64,000 nucleotides of DNA from Pseudomonas entomophila L48 (GCF_000026105.1 NC_008027.1:4050501-4114500), one strand, 5' to 3'; counted from the first letter of the stretch, positions 27,775 through 37,227 are shown. The notes: a model not told the origin generated them from the sequence alone. Translations and numbers: made by a program.

Positions 27775-29904
27775 TCAGCCATTTGGGCCCACGGTGGCAA
27801 CGATGGTGACTTGCTTGTTGTCAGGTATTTCCTGATACGCCAAAACATGCAAATTCGGTACAGCCAGGCGGCCGAAGCGCGACAGCATGGCCCGGATCGG
27901 GCCGGCCACCAGGAGGATGGCCGGCGAGCCCTGCATTTCCTGACGCTGGGCTGCCTCGATCAACGAACGCTGAAGCTTTTCGGCCATGCTTGGCTCAAGA
28001 AGAACACCATCTTCCTGACCCTGCCCGGCCCTTTGCAGACTATTGAGCAAGATCTGTTCCAACCTTGGCTCAAGGGTGATCACAGGCAGCTCGGACTCAA
28101 CGCCGACAATGCTTTGCACGATGGCGCGACACAATCCGACCCGCACCACCGCCACCAGCGCGGCGGTATCTTGACTCTTGTTGGCGTTGTTGGCGATGGC
28201 TTCGGCAATGCTGCGGATGTCACGCACCGGCACTTGCTCGGCAAGCAACGCCTGCAGGACCTTGAGCAGGCCCGACAAGGAAATGACACCCGGCACCACC
28301 TCTTCAGCCAGTTTCGGCGAGACCTTGGCCAGCACCTGCAGCAGTTGCTGGACCTCTTCGTGACCGATCAGCTCATGGCAGTGCTTCTGCAGGATCTGGT
28401 TCAAGTGCGTGGCGACCACCGTGCTGGCATCCACCACCGTATAGCCCAGTGACTGCGCCTGCGCACGCTGGGCGATATCGATCCATACCGCTTCCAGGCC
28501 GAACGCCGGATCGCGGGCGGCAATACCGTTGAGGGAACCGAACACCTGCCCGGGGTTGATCGCCAGTTCGCGGTCGGGGTAGATCTCCGCCTCGGCGAGG
28601 ATCACCCCCATCAGCGTCAGCCGATAGGCGCTGGGTTGCAAGTCGAGGTTGTCGCGGATGTGCACGGTGGGCATGAGAAAGCCCAGGTCTTGCGAAAGCT
28701 TCTTGCGCACCCCTTTGATCCGCGCCAGCAGCTGGCCACCCTGGTTGCGGTCGACCAGCGGAATCAGGCGATAGCCCACTTCCAGGCCGATCATGTCGAT
28801 GGGGGTGACGTCATCCCAGCCCAGCTCCTTGGTTTCCAGCGCGCGCTGCGGCGATGGCAGCAGGTCTTGCTGACGCTGAAGCTCCTGAGCGGCCTCGACC
28901 TTGGCCTTCTGCTGCTTCTTCCACACCAGGTAGGCGCCACCGGCGGCCAGCAGGCCCAGGCTGAGGAAGGCGATGTGCGGCATGCCCGGCACCAGGCCCA
29001 TGACGATCATCAGGCCGGCGGACACCGCCAGGGCCTTGGGCGAATCGAACATCTGCCGGTTGATCAGCTTGCCCATGTCCTCGGAGCCCGAGGCACGGGT
29101 GACCATGATCGCGGCGGCGGTGGACAGCAACAGTGATGGCAATTGCGCCACCAAACCGTCACCAATGGTCAGCAGGGCGTAGACCTTGCCGGCATCGGCG
29201 AAGGACATGTTGTGCTGCAGCATGCCGATGAGCATGCCGCCGATGAGGTTGATGAACAGGATCAGCAGGCCAGCGATGGCGTCGCCACGGACGAACTTGC
29301 TGGCACCGTCCATCGAGCCGTAGAACTCGGCTTCCTGGGCGACTTCGGCGCGACGGGACTTGGCCTGGGCCTGGTCGATCAGGCCGGCGTTGAGGTCGGC
29401 GTCGATGGCCATCTGCTTGCCGGGCATGGCGTCTAGGGTGAAGCGCGCGCTCACTTCGGAGATACGCCCGGCACCCTTGGTCACGACCACGAAGTTGATG
29501 ATCATGAGGATGGCGAACACCACCGCACCCACGACATAGTTGCCGCCGATCACCACCTCGCCGAAGGCCTGGATCACCTTGCCCGCGGCGCCATGGCCTT
29601 CCTGGCCATGGAGCATGACCACACGGGTGGAGGCGACGTTCAGCGCCAGGCGCAGCAACGTGGCGACCAGCAGGATGGTGGGGAAGGCGGCGAAGTCCAG
29701 CGGGCGCAGGGCGTAGACGCAGACCAGCAGGACCACGATCGACAGGGCGATGTTGAAGGTGAAGAAGACGTCGAGCAGGAACGGTGGAATCGGCAACATC
29801 ATCATTGCCAGCATCACCAGCAGCAGCAGCGGCACGCCGAGGTTGCCCCGGCCGAGACCGGCCAGGTTGTTGCGGGCGTTGCTGATTAACTGAGTGCGAT
29901 CCAC
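27775..29904 (-). CDS. flhA: Flagellar export apparatus protein FlhA
   Basis: 709-residue inner-membrane export gate component. About eight N-terminal membrane helices include the FHIPEP-family segment 'SEVSARFTLDAMPGKQMAIDADLNAGLI'. The C-terminal cytoplasmic domain (about 360-709) binds chaperone-substrate complexes. It is the first gene of the flhA-flhF-fleN-fliA unit, separated from flhB by about 300 bases that hold a sigma-54-type promoter and a REP doublet. Confidence 0.97.
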   Translation of the reverse strand: MDRTQLISNARNNLAGLGRGNLGVPLLLLVMLAMMMLPIPPFLLDVFFTFNIALSIVVLLVCVYALRPLDFAAFPTILLVATLLRLALNVASTRVVMLHGQEGHGAAGKVIQAFGEVVIGGNYVVGAVVFAILMIINFVVVTKGAGRISEVSARFTLDAMPGKQMAIDADLNAGLIDQAQAKSRRAEVAQEAEFYGSMDGASKFVRGDAIAGLLILFINLIGGMLIGMLQHNMSFADAGKVYALLTIGDGLVAQLPSLLLSTAAAIMVTRASGSEDMGKLINRQMFDSPKALAVSAGLMIVMGLVPGMPHIAFLSLGLLAAGGAYLVWKKQQKAKVEAAQELQRQQDLLPSPQRALETKELGWDDVTPIDMIGLEVGYRLIPLVDRNQGGQLLARIKGVRKKLSQDLGFLMPTVHIRDNLDLQPSAYRLTLMGVILAEAEIYPDRELAINPGQVFGSLNGIAARDPAFGLEAVWIDIAQRAQAQSLGYTVVDASTVVATHLNQILQKHCHELIGHEEVQQLLQVLAKVSPKLAEEVVPGVISLSGLLKVLQALLAEQVPVRDIRSIAEAIANNANKSQDTAALVAVVRVGLCRAIVQSIVGVESELPVITLEPRLEQILLNSLQRAGQGQEDGVLLEPSMAEKLQRSLIEAAQRQEMQGSPAILLVAGPIRAMLSRFGRLAVPNLHVLAYQEIPDNKQVTIVATVGPNG

Positions 29905-29960
29905 CGCGAGTCCTCTTCAAGCAAAAACTTTGACGCCTGCGTGGCGCCTGGCGCTGCCTT

Positions 29961-29976
29961 TGCAAGAAGCCTTCCA
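29961..29976 (-). promoter_or_regulatory. Candidate sigma-54 promoter of flhA
   Basis: Read on the minus strand the site is TGGAAGGCTTCTTGCA, with the -24 GG and -12 GC spaced by 10 bases. It matches TGGCACGNNNNTTGCW at 10 of 12 defined positions. A start about 12 bases downstream would give a leader of roughly 45 bases to the flhA ATG. Confidence 0.65.
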
Positions 29977-30207
29977 ACTTTTTTGAGGGTGGGGATTTTT
30001 TGCGGGCGCGGGCTTTGGATCGCGCGTTGGCGGACAGGGGGCAGGCGATTTTTTTGCAGGGGTATTGAGATCGAGCGCCGCCCGCGCGGCGCATCGCGGA
30101 TGAATCCGCTCCTACACACCATGTGTGTCCGACGCGACTTATCGGCATTCTGTAGGAGCGGATTCATCCGCGATGCACCGCACAAGCGGTGCCCGAACCG
30201 GCCAACC
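29977..30207. other. Non-coding spacer between flhB and flhA
   Basis: The flhB-flhA gap of about 300 bases holds the flhA promoter candidate, a REP doublet, short T tracts on the plus strand (at about 29979, 29995 and 30051), and a 7-bp hairpin gcgccgc/gcggcgc at 30076-30093. No supported coding frame is present. The T tracts are A tracts on the transcribed strand and might be an activator or bending region upstream of the promoter. Confidence 0.6.
30091..30176. repeat. REP doublet between flhB and flhA
   Basis: Perfect 24-base inverted arms (30091-30114 and 30153-30176; core 'taggagcggattcatccgcgatgc') around a 38-base centre. It lies 32 bases after the flhB stop and could stabilise the 3' end of the fliL-flhB transcript. 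Confidence 0.87.
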
Positions 30208-31350
30208 TCAACTATCGCGCCGCAAATCCTCGGGAATCGGCAGATCTTTCTTCAACGGCTCCGGCGCCTTGCCCTTGCCCGCCCGGTACTGGCGAATCTG
30301 GAACACATAGGCCAACACCTGCGCCACCGCCAGGTACAACCCCGCCGGAATCTCCTCTTCCAGTTCGGTGGAATAGTAGATAGCCCGCGCCAGCGCCGGC
30401 GACTCGAGGATCTGCACCTTGTGCTCGACCCCGATCTCCCGCATCTTCAGCGCCAGGAAGTCGGTGCCCTTGGCCAGCAGCAACGGCGCCGCCCCACCCT
30501 TCTCCGGGTCATACTGCAACGCCACCGCATAGTGCGTCGGGTTGGTGATGATCACGTCGGCCTCGGGCACCGCCGCCATCATGCGACGCTGCGAAGCCTC
30601 CCGCTGCAGCTGGCGAATGCGCTGCTTCACCTCAGGCTTGCCTTCGGAGTCCTTGTACTCGTCACGCACTTCCTGTTTGGTCATCTTCAGTTTCTTGTGC
30701 GCCTGCCAGAGCTGGAACGGCACGTCCGCCGCCGCAATCAACAGCAAACCGGCCGCCATCCACAAGGCACTCCAGCCCACCACCTGCACGGCATGGATCA
30801 CCGCCTGCTCCAGCGGCTCGTTGGCAATCGACAGCAACGCCTGGCGGTCACTGGCCAGGACCACCAGCGCCACCACCAGGATCACCAGGAACTTGGCAAT
30901 GGCCTTGAGCAACTCGGTCAGCGCATGCAGGGAAAACATGCGCTTGATCCCCGCCAACGGGTTCATCCGGCTGAACTTGGGCTGCAGCAGGCTACCCGAG
31001 AACAGGAAACCACCCAGGGCGATGGGCGCGACAAAGGAGATCACGAACAGCAGGATCATCACCGGCTGCACCGACCAGATCGCCATCTTGCCCGACGCCA
31101 GCAGGAACGCGCCCATGCTGCGCTCATCCACGATCACCTCACGGGTGAGGGTGAAGTTCGCACGCATCAGCGTCATCAACGTTTCGGCCATCTGCCCACC
31201 GAACGCCAACAACCCGCCAGCACCCGCCAGCGTCACCGCCACCGTGTTCAGCTCCTTGGACCGAGCGATCTCACCTTTCTCGCGCGCGTCGCGCTTGCGT
31301 TTGTCGGTGGGTTCTTCCGTCTTGTCCTGACCGCTTTCGCTCTCCGCCAT
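30208..31350 (-). CDS. flhB: Flagellar export switch protein FlhB
   Basis: 380-residue membrane protein that switches export from rod/hook to filament substrates. Four membrane helices are followed by the cytoplasmic domain with the autocleavage motif NPTH at 270-273. The N-terminus is highly charged ('DKTEEPTDKRKRDAREKG'), and the C-terminus carries an extra basic/proline tail. It is the last gene of the fliLMNOPQR-flhB run, 2 bases after fliR. Confidence 0.97.
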   Translation of the reverse strand: MAESESGQDKTEEPTDKRKRDAREKGEIARSKELNTVAVTLAGAGGLLAFGGQMAETLMTLMRANFTLTREVIVDERSMGAFLLASGKMAIWSVQPVMILLFVISFVAPIALGGFLFSGSLLQPKFSRMNPLAGIKRMFSLHALTELLKAIAKFLVILVVALVVLASDRQALLSIANEPLEQAVIHAVQVVGWSALWMAAGLLLIAAADVPFQLWQAHKKLKMTKQEVRDEYKDSEGKPEVKQRIRQLQREASQRRMMAAVPEADVIITNPTHYAVALQYDPEKGGAAPLLLAKGTDFLALKMREIGVEHKVQILESPALARAIYYSTELEEEIPAGLYLAVAQVLAYVFQIRQYRAGKGKAPEPLKKDLPIPEDLRRDS

Positions 31351-31352
31351 GC

Positions 31353-32129
31353 TCAGCGCGCCCGTGCCAGTTCACGCAGCCACTGCAGCGCTTCGCTGGC
31401 CAGTGCCTGGTAGTGGGAAAGAATATCGGCCAGGCCGACCCAGAAGATGCCGAGCCCCAGCACCAGGGTCAGCGGGAAACCGATGGAAAAGATGTTCAGT
31501 TGCGGCGCCGCCCGCGTCATCACGCCAAACGCGACGTTGACCACCAGCAGCGCGGCGATCGCCGGCAGAATCAGCAACAGCCCCGCCCCCAGCACCCAAC
31601 TCAGGCGCCCGGCCATTTCCCAGAAATGATTGACCACCAGCGCATTGCCCACCGGCAGGGTGGTGAAGCTTTCAGTGAGGATCTCGAATGCCACCAAGTG
31701 GCCGTTCATCACCAGGAACAGCACGCTCACCAGCATGGTCATGAACTGGCTGACCACCGCGACGTTGACGCCGTTGGCCGGGTCGACCATCGATGCGAAG
31801 GCCATGCCCATCTGCACCGCGACGATCTGCCCCGCCACCACGAAGGCCTGGAACAGCAGCTGCAGGGAGAAGCCGAACAACGCACCGACAATGATCTGCT
31901 CCCCGCACAGCAACACCCCGCGCAGGCTCAGCGGGTCGATTTCAGGCAGCGGCGGCAGGCCCGGCACGATCACCACGGTAATGGCCACGGCGGCGTACAA
32001 GCGCACCCGCGCCGGCAGCATCTTGGTGCCGAAGATCGGCATGGTCATCAACAGCGCCGTCACCCGGAACAACGGCAGGATGAAGGTGGCGACCCAGGTA
32101 CCGATCTGCGTGTCGGTCAGCTCGAGCAT
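31353..32129 (-). CDS. fliR: Flagellar export gate protein FliR
   Basis: 258-residue polytopic inner-membrane protein of the FliPQR export channel. Recognisable by 'RVRLYAAVAITVVIVPGLP' and 'QIVAVQMGMAFASMVDPANG'. Length is normal. It starts 7 bases after fliQ. Confidence 0.96.
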   Translation of the reverse strand: MLELTDTQIGTWVATFILPLFRVTALLMTMPIFGTKMLPARVRLYAAVAITVVIVPGLPPLPEIDPLSLRGVLLCGEQIIVGALFGFSLQLLFQAFVVAGQIVAVQMGMAFASMVDPANGVNVAVVSQFMTMLVSVLFLVMNGHLVAFEILTESFTTLPVGNALVVNHFWEMAGRLSWVLGAGLLLILPAIAALLVVNVAFGVMTRAAPQLNIFSIGFPLTLVLGLGIFWVGLADILSHYQALASEALQWLRELARAR

Positions 32130-32136
32130 CGCAGCG

Positions 32137-32406
32137 TCAACCGATCAGCTGTGGAATGCTGGTGTACAGGCCGATGAAGTACTCCATGAACTTCTGCACC
32201 AGCCACGGCCCGGCGACGATCAGCGTGATCAGCATCACCAGCAGGCGCGGCAGGAAGCTCAAGGTCTGTTCGTTGATCTGCGTGGCGGCCTGGAACATGG
32301 CCACCACCAGGCCTACCAGCAGGCTGGGCACCACCAGCACGGCCACCATCAGGGTGGTCAGCCACAAGGCGTTGCGGAACAGGTCGACTGCAACTTCAGG
32401 TGTCAT
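32137..32406 (-). CDS. fliQ: Flagellar export gate protein FliQ
   Basis: 89-residue, two-helix component of the FliPQR channel. The family core 'PSLLVGLVVAMFQAATQINEQTLSFLPRLL' is clear; length matches the family. It starts 21 bases after the fliP stop. Confidence 0.96.
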   Translation of the reverse strand: MTPEVAVDLFRNALWLTTLMVAVLVVPSLLVGLVVAMFQAATQINEQTLSFLPRLLVMLITLIVAGPWLVQKFMEYFIGLYTSIPQLIG

Positions 32407-32427
32407 GCAAAACCCTCCTGGATGGCG

Positions 32428-33183
32428 TCAGACGCCACCGAAACTGCCGGCCAGGGTGCCCATGATCAGCGCCCAGCCATCGACCAGCACGAACAGCATG
32501 ATCTTGAACGGCAACGAGATGATCAGCGGCGACAGCATCATCATGCCCATCGCCATCAGCACGCTGGCGACCACCATGTCGATGATCAGGAACGGAATGA
32601 AGATCATGAAGCCGATCTGGAACGCGGTCTTGAGTTCGGAAGTGACGAACGCCGGCACCAGGATAGTCAGCGGCACCTGGTCGGGCCCGGCGATGTCGGT
32701 GCGCTTGGACAGGCGCATGAACAGGTCGAGGTCGCTCTGCCGGGTCTGCGCCAGCATGAAGTCCTTGAGCGGCCCCTGGGCCTTGTCGATGGCCTGCTGG
32801 GCGGTCATCTGCTCGGCCAGGTAGGGCTGGATGGCGTCCTTGTTCACCCGCTCGAACACCGGCGCCATGATGAACATGGTCAGGAACAGCGCCATGCCCG
32901 TGAGCACCTGGTTCGATGGCGTCTGCTGCAGGCCCAGGGCCTGGCGCAGGATGGAGAAGACGATGATGATCCGGGTGAAGCTGGTCATCAGGATGACGAA
33001 CGCCGGAATGAAGCTCAGCGCCGTCATGATTAGCAGGATCTGCAGGCTGACCGAGTACTCCTGCTGCCCGTCCGCCCCATTGGACAAGGTGATGGCCGGG
33101 ATCGACAGCGGGTCGGCGGCCAGGGCCAGCGGCGCGGCCAGCAGCAGCGCCAGGGTCAACAGCATGCGCAAGGCGCCCATCAT
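32428..33183 (-). CDS. fliP: Flagellar export gate protein FliP
   Basis: About 251-residue protein with a cleavable signal peptide ('[15 protein letters not shown]') and four mature membrane helices. The FliP signatures '[18 protein letters not shown]' and '[21 protein letters not shown]' are present. Tandem GTG-ATG-ATG codons at 33186, 33183 and 33180 leave the start ambiguous; the ATG at 33183 overlaps the fliO stop as TGATG and is used here. Confidence 0.95.
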   Translation of the reverse strand: MMGALRMLLTLALLLAAPLALAADPLSIPAITLSNGADGQQEYSVSLQILLIMTALSFIPAFVILMTSFTRIIIVFSILRQALGLQQTPSNQVLTGMALFLTMFIMAPVFERVNKDAIQPYLAEQMTAQQAIDKAQGPLKDFMLAQTRQSDLDLFMRLSKRTDIAGPDQVPLTILVPAFVTSELKTAFQIGFMIFIPFLIIDMVVASVLMAMGMMMLSPLIISLPFKIMLFVLVDGWALIMGTLAGSFGGV

Positions 33184-33632
33184 CACTTCTTGTCCTTATG
33201 ATCCTTGCCCATCAGCTCGAGCAGCCGCTGGGCGAATTCCGGCGCGGCCTGGCGCGCGCCAGCAGGCACCTCGACCGGCTCGGCGAGCACGTGCAAGGCC
33301 TCGATGCTGCCCGGGGTATGGCCGATCAGGATCTGCTCCTTGCCGACCTGCACCAGCAACAGCCGGTCACGCGGGCCGATGGCACGACTGCCGACGATCT
33401 CGATCACCGGCGCGCCACGCTGCGCGGTACCCTGCATGCGCCGCAGCAGCCAGGCCAGAAAGAAGATCAGGCCGACCACCAGCAACAGGCCGAAGACCAT
33501 CTGCGCCAACTGCCCGCTCACGCTGCCCGAGGTCGCTGCCGGCACCACCACGGTGGCGGGCTCGGCGGCGATCACCGCCTCGCTGACCAGCAGCGCAGCG
33601 AAGGCCGTCACGGCCCGCACCATGCCCTTCAC
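33183..33632 (-). CDS. fliO: Flagellar assembly protein FliO
   Basis: 149-residue bitopic protein needed for FliP stability during export-gate assembly. An N-terminal signal-like stretch is followed by a membrane helix at about 42-64 ('[21 protein letters not shown]') and a cytoplasmic domain with '[23 protein letters not shown]', typical of FliO. It directly abuts fliN. Confidence 0.93.
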   Translation of the reverse strand: MKGMVRAVTAFAALLVSEAVIAAEPATVVVPAATSGSVSGQLAQMVFGLLLVVGLIFFLAWLLRRMQGTAQRGAPVIEIVGSRAIGPRDRLLLVQVGKEQILIGHTPGSIEALHVLAEPVEVPAGARQAAPEFAQRLLELMGKDHKDKK

Positions 33633-34097
33633 TCAGCGCAGCTTCTTGATACGTTCGCTGGGGCTGATCACGTCGGTCAGGCGAATGCCGAACTTTTCGT
33701 TGACCACCACCACCTCGCCGTGGGCGATCAGGGTGCCGTTGACCAACACGTCCAGCGGCTCGCCGGCCAGGCGGTCGAGCTCGATCACCGAGCCCTGGTT
33801 GAGCTGCAGCAGGTTGCGGATGTTGATCTCGGTGCTGCCCACTTCCATGGAGATGCTCACCGGAATATCCAGGATCACATCCAGGTTGGGGCCTTCGAGA
33901 CTGACGTTCTCGTTGAGCTTGGGCGAGCTTGCGAACTCTTCCATCGGCAGGCGATCACCACCGGCGTGACCGGCGTCACCACCGAGCAGGGCATCGATAT
34001 CGGCCTGCCCGGCATCGCCGGTTTCTTCGAGGGCCGCAGCCCACTCATCGGCCAGGGCCTGTTCCTCGGGGGAGCTGATCTCGTTTTCGTTAGCCAT
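33633..34097 (-). CDS. fliN: Flagellar motor switch protein FliN
   Basis: 154-residue C-ring component. An acidic N-terminal extension (about 1-65) precedes the SpoA domain ('DVILDIPVSISMEVGSTEINIRNLLQLNQGSVIELDRLAGEPLD'). It binds FliM and, through FliH, the export ATPase. The gene lies 47 bases after the fliM stop. Confidence 0.96.
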   Translation of the reverse strand: MANENEISSPEEQALADEWAAALEETGDAGQADIDALLGGDAGHAGGDRLPMEEFASSPKLNENVSLEGPNLDVILDIPVSISMEVGSTEINIRNLLQLNQGSVIELDRLAGEPLDVLVNGTLIAHGEVVVVNEKFGIRLTDVISPSERIKKLR

Positions 34098-34144
34098 GAT
34101 TTCCTCGACAACCTTTCAATACGTTTAGAGCGATCGACGCGCCA

Positions 34145-35113
34145 TCAGCGGCGTTCGATCGGGTCGATGATCTGCAGCGCCAGGGTGCCCTTGTGCGAAC
34201 CCAGTCGCGCCTTGAACGCCGGTACACCGTTGGCCCGCAGGACCAGGTGCTCGGGCAGCTCCACCGGGATCACGTCACCCGGCTGCATGTGCAGGATGTC
34301 GCGCAGCTTGAGCTGGCGACGGGCAACGGTGGCCGACATCGGCACCGCGACGTCCAGCACGTCCTCGCGCAGGGCCTTGACCCAGCGCTCGTCCTGGTCG
34401 TCCAGGTCGGACTGGAAACCGGCATCGAGCATCTCGCGCACCGGCTCGATCATCGAGTACGGCATGGTCACGTGCAGGTCGCCGCCACCGCCATCGAGTT
34501 CGATGTGGAAGGTCGAGACCACCACCGCCTCGCTGGGGCCGACGATGTTGGCCATGGCCGGGTTGACCTCGGAGTTGATGTACTCGAAGTTGACCGGCAT
34601 GATCGCCTGCCATGCCTCCTTGAGGTCGACGAAGCACTGGTCCAGCACCATGCGTACCACGCGCAGCTCGGTGGGGGTGAACTCACGCCCTTCGATCTTG
34701 GCGTGGCGACCATCGCCACCGAAGAAGTTGTCCACCAGCTTGAACACCAGCTTGGCGTCGAGGATGAACAGCGCGGTACCGCGCAGCGGCTTGATCTTGA
34801 CCAGGTTGAGGCTGGTGGGCACGTACAGCGAGTGCACGTACTCGCCAAACTTCATCACCTGCACGCCGCCCACGGCCACATCCGCGGAACGGCGCAGCAG
34901 GTTGAACATGCTGATGCGGGTATAGCGGGCAAAGCGCTCGTTGATCATTTCCAGGGTCGGCATGCGACCCCGCACGATACGGTCCTGACTGGTCAGGTCG
35001 TAGCTCTTGATGCTGCCGGGCTCGCCAGCACTTTCGGTTTGTACCAGACCATCGTCCACCCCATGCAGCAGGGCGTCGATCTCATCCTGGGACAGCAGGT
35101 CCTGCACGGCCAT
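34145..35113 (-). CDS. fliM: Flagellar motor switch protein FliM
   Basis: 322-residue C-ring protein. The N-terminal CheY-P-binding segment is visible ('LLSQDEIDALLHGV'), followed by the CheC-like middle domain ('NSEVNPAMANIVGPSEAVVVSTF') and a C-terminal SpoA domain. It passes CheY-P binding to FliG rotation. It starts 10 bases after fliL. Confidence 0.97.
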   Translation of the reverse strand: MAVQDLLSQDEIDALLHGVDDGLVQTESAGEPGSIKSYDLTSQDRIVRGRMPTLEMINERFARYTRISMFNLLRRSADVAVGGVQVMKFGEYVHSLYVPTSLNLVKIKPLRGTALFILDAKLVFKLVDNFFGGDGRHAKIEGREFTPTELRVVRMVLDQCFVDLKEAWQAIMPVNFEYINSEVNPAMANIVGPSEAVVVSTFHIELDGGGGDLHVTMPYSMIEPVREMLDAGFQSDLDDQDERWVKALREDVLDVAVPMSATVARRQLKLRDILHMQPGDVIPVELPEHLVLRANGVPAFKARLGSHKGTLALQIIDPIERR

Positions 35114-35123
35114 CTATGTGCTC

Positions 35124-35621
35124 CTACTGCAATACGAAATTGGTGAACAGCAGCTGGTCGACGACCGGCCTGCCGACTTCTTTCTGCGCCACTTCCTGCA
35201 CCACCGCGGTGGCTTTCTGACGCAGCATCTCCTGCCCGACCGGGCTGCTGGCGAGGGTGTCGAAGCCCTGCCCGGAGAACATCATGACCAGGTTGTTGCG
35301 GATGACCGGCATGTGCACTTTCAGCGCTTCCAGGTCCGCCTGGCTACGACCCTGCATGGTGATGCTCACCTGCATGTAGCGCTGGCGCCCGTTCTGGTTG
35401 AAGTTGACCACGAAGGCCGGCGCCAGGGGTTCATAGATCGCCGCCGCCTTGACGTTGGCCTGGGCCGGGTCCACGGCAGGCGCCGACTCGCTCTTGTGCA
35501 TGAAGAACCAGGTCGCGCCCACCGACAGGCCGACCGCCAGCAGCAAGGCCAGCACCAGCAGCAGGATCAGCTTGAGTTTGCCTTTAGTGGCGGGGTCTTT
35601 CACTGCGTCGCTCTTCGCCAT
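35124..35621 (-). CDS. fliL: Flagellar basal body-associated protein FliL
   Basis: 165-residue protein with one N-terminal membrane helix (about 17-38) and a periplasmic stomatin-like domain ('AFVVNFNQNGRQRYMQVSITMQ', ending 'PVVDQLLFTNFVLQ'). It supports the stator around the motor. It is the first gene of the fliLMNOPQR-flhB operon, with a sigma-54-type promoter 51 bases upstream. Confidence 0.95.
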   Translation of the reverse strand: MAKSDAVKDPATKGKLKLILLLVLALLLAVGLSVGATWFFMHKSESAPAVDPAQANVKAAAIYEPLAPAFVVNFNQNGRQRYMQVSITMQGRSQADLEALKVHMPVIRNNLVMMFSGQGFDTLASSPVGQEMLRQKATAVVQEVAQKEVGRPVVDQLLFTNFVLQ

Positions 35622-35671
35622 GCCAATAATCCGTCGTCCAACAGGGTTTCTAAGTAGGATGACGTGGCTTG

Positions 35672-35687
35672 AGCAAGTGTTATGCCA
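35672..35687 (-). promoter_or_regulatory. Sigma-54 promoter of the fliL operon
   Basis: On the minus strand TGGCATAACACTTGCT, with GG-N10-GC spacing and 10 of 12 consensus positions. It lies just upstream of fliL. Expected to depend on RpoN with FleQ or FleR. Confidence 0.8.
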
Positions 35688-35695
35688 GATTTGTC

Positions 35696-35780
35696 TGTAG
35701 GAGCGGCTTTAGCCGCGATCACCCGCAACGCGGGTGTCAGGCACCGTGGTGGCGGCATCGCGGCTGAAGCCGCTCCTACA
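35696..35780. repeat. REP doublet between fliK and fliL
   Basis: Inverted arms 35696-35719 and 35757-35780 ('tgtaggagcggctttagccgcgat' and its near-complement, one mismatch) separated by 37 bases, lying between the 3' end of fliK and the fliL promoter. Confidence 0.85.
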
Positions 35781-35797
35781 GAAGACCCCTGGCGGGA

Positions 35798-37156
35798 TCA
35801 GGCGTAGTAGTCGACCACGCTGTCGCCGATGACGACCTGCTGCTCCACCGGACGAGCGGCATCGGCCAACTCACCTGGCTCACCCTCACCGCGCTCGGCG
35901 CGACGGGCCGCTACGCCAGAGAGGTTCGAGCCCTCCTGCTGCGCCTGCTGCTGTTGCTGCTGACCTCGTGACTGGTCGGCGACACTGACATCAGGCTGGG
36001 CCAACCCCTGCTGGGCGAACAATTCGCGCAAACGGTGGGCCTGGCTGTCCAGAGCGTCGCGCACGCCCGCGTGACCACTGATGAAGTGGATCTGCGTGGG
36101 CTGGTCCGCCGCCACATTGACGCGGATGTCCAGGCGACCGAGCTCGGCAGGCTCAAGCTGGATATCGGCCGACTTGAGGTTCTGGCTGGACAGGTACATG
36201 ACCCGGTTCACCAACCCTTCGGTCCAGGCGCCCTGGTTCATCTGCAAAGGTTGCTGCAACGGGCTCGGCGTGACAGGCACGGCGTTGGCCGTCTTCGGCG
36301 TGGCCGCCTGGGTGAGGCTGGCCAGGCGATTGGCGAAGTCATCCACCCGCGTGTCGCTGCTGGCGCTCTTGAGGTCCTTGAGGCCGTCGTCGAGCAACCC
36401 GGCAAAGCCTTTTTCACCATGCTCGGATCGGCCCGCCTCAGCCTCGACCTTCTCGGTCAGGTTCGCCAAGGTATTGACGGGCGCCTGATTGGTTTCCGCC
36501 GCCTGCTGCCCCTGGTCGGCGCGAGCGCTGCCGGCATGCGCCGAGGTGGTACCGCGCGCCTGCGCATTCTGCTCAAGCGCCAGGCGCAACGTCGGCATAT
36601 CGGCCAACGGGTCGACCTCCGGGTCGAACGCCGCCTGCACGGGCTGCTCTTCGACTACAGGGGTTGGGACTGGCGCAGGAGCAGGCGGCACTGGCGGCTG
36701 GACCGCAGCCTGCAGCACGGGCGCAACCGCCTCGGCCTGGGCCTGCAACAACTGGGCGCCTGGCTGGGCGTCGGTCACCTGCCCGGCAACCAGGCTGGCA
36801 TCCACGAGCGCCGAAGCACCACTGTCAGCAGCCTCGTCACTGCCATCGGCAACGGGCGGCTTGTCCGTGACGGGCAACTTCTTGCCGCCATCGGCAACCG
36901 CAGGCGCAGCATTGCCATCCTTGTTGCCGCTGGAGGCGTCGACTTTGTCCTTGGGTTTGGCTTGCCCCGAAGCGCCCGGGGAAACCTTGTCATCGCGCGC
37001 CGGGGCCGCGTCACGCCCTTGCCGGGCCATGACTTGATCGAAGCCCGCGCCTTGGTCACCCGCCGCCTGCAGCGGTTTGTCGGCCACACTGGCGGCCGGA
37101 CGCGCTGCCTTGCCCAGCAGGCCGGCTTGCAACAATGGATTGGATGCGACAGGCAT
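35798..37156 (-). CDS. fliK: Flagellar hook-length control protein FliK
   Basis: 452 residues. The N-terminal and central parts are Ala/Pro/Gln/Asp-rich and poorly structured, as expected for a molecular ruler. The C-terminal Flg_hook domain is clear ('LNSQNLKSADIQLEPAELGRLDIRVNV', 'HFISGHAGVRDALDSQAHRLRELFAQQGL'). It ends hook growth and triggers FlhB switching. It has its own sigma-54-like promoter just upstream and is followed by a REP doublet. Confidence 0.93.
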   Translation of the reverse strand: MPVASNPLLQAGLLGKAARPAASVADKPLQAAGDQGAGFDQVMARQGRDAAPARDDKVSPGASGQAKPKDKVDASSGNKDGNAAPAVADGGKKLPVTDKPPVADGSDEAADSGASALVDASLVAGQVTDAQPGAQLLQAQAEAVAPVLQAAVQPPVPPAPAPVPTPVVEEQPVQAAFDPEVDPLADMPTLRLALEQNAQARGTTSAHAGSARADQGQQAAETNQAPVNTLANLTEKVEAEAGRSEHGEKGFAGLLDDGLKDLKSASSDTRVDDFANRLASLTQAATPKTANAVPVTPSPLQQPLQMNQGAWTEGLVNRVMYLSSQNLKSADIQLEPAELGRLDIRVNVAADQPTQIHFISGHAGVRDALDSQAHRLRELFAQQGLAQPDVSVADQSRGQQQQQQAQQEGSNLSGVAARRAERGEGEPGELADAARPVEQQVVIGDSVVDYYA

Positions 37157-37205
37157 TGAAAAGTCTCCGCGCCAGAAACATGAAAATTACGTCCAGGCAA
37201 AGACA

Positions 37206-37221
37206 GGCAAAACTCGCGCCA
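37206..37221 (-). promoter_or_regulatory. Candidate sigma-54 promoter of fliK
   Basis: On the minus strand TGGCGCGAGTTTTGCC: GG-N10-GC spacing, two mismatches to TGGCACGNNNNTTGCW. It lies 50-65 bases before the fliK ATG and 6 bases past the hptB stop, so fliK could be transcribed apart from hsbA-hsbR-hptB. Confidence 0.65.
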
Positions 37222-37227
37222 GGTTTC

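Noticed and set aside
35696..35780. TGACACCCGCGTTGCG within the REP as a sigma-54 promoter of fliL
   Set aside because: It has GA in place of the essential GG at -24, and a much better site lies at 35672-35687.
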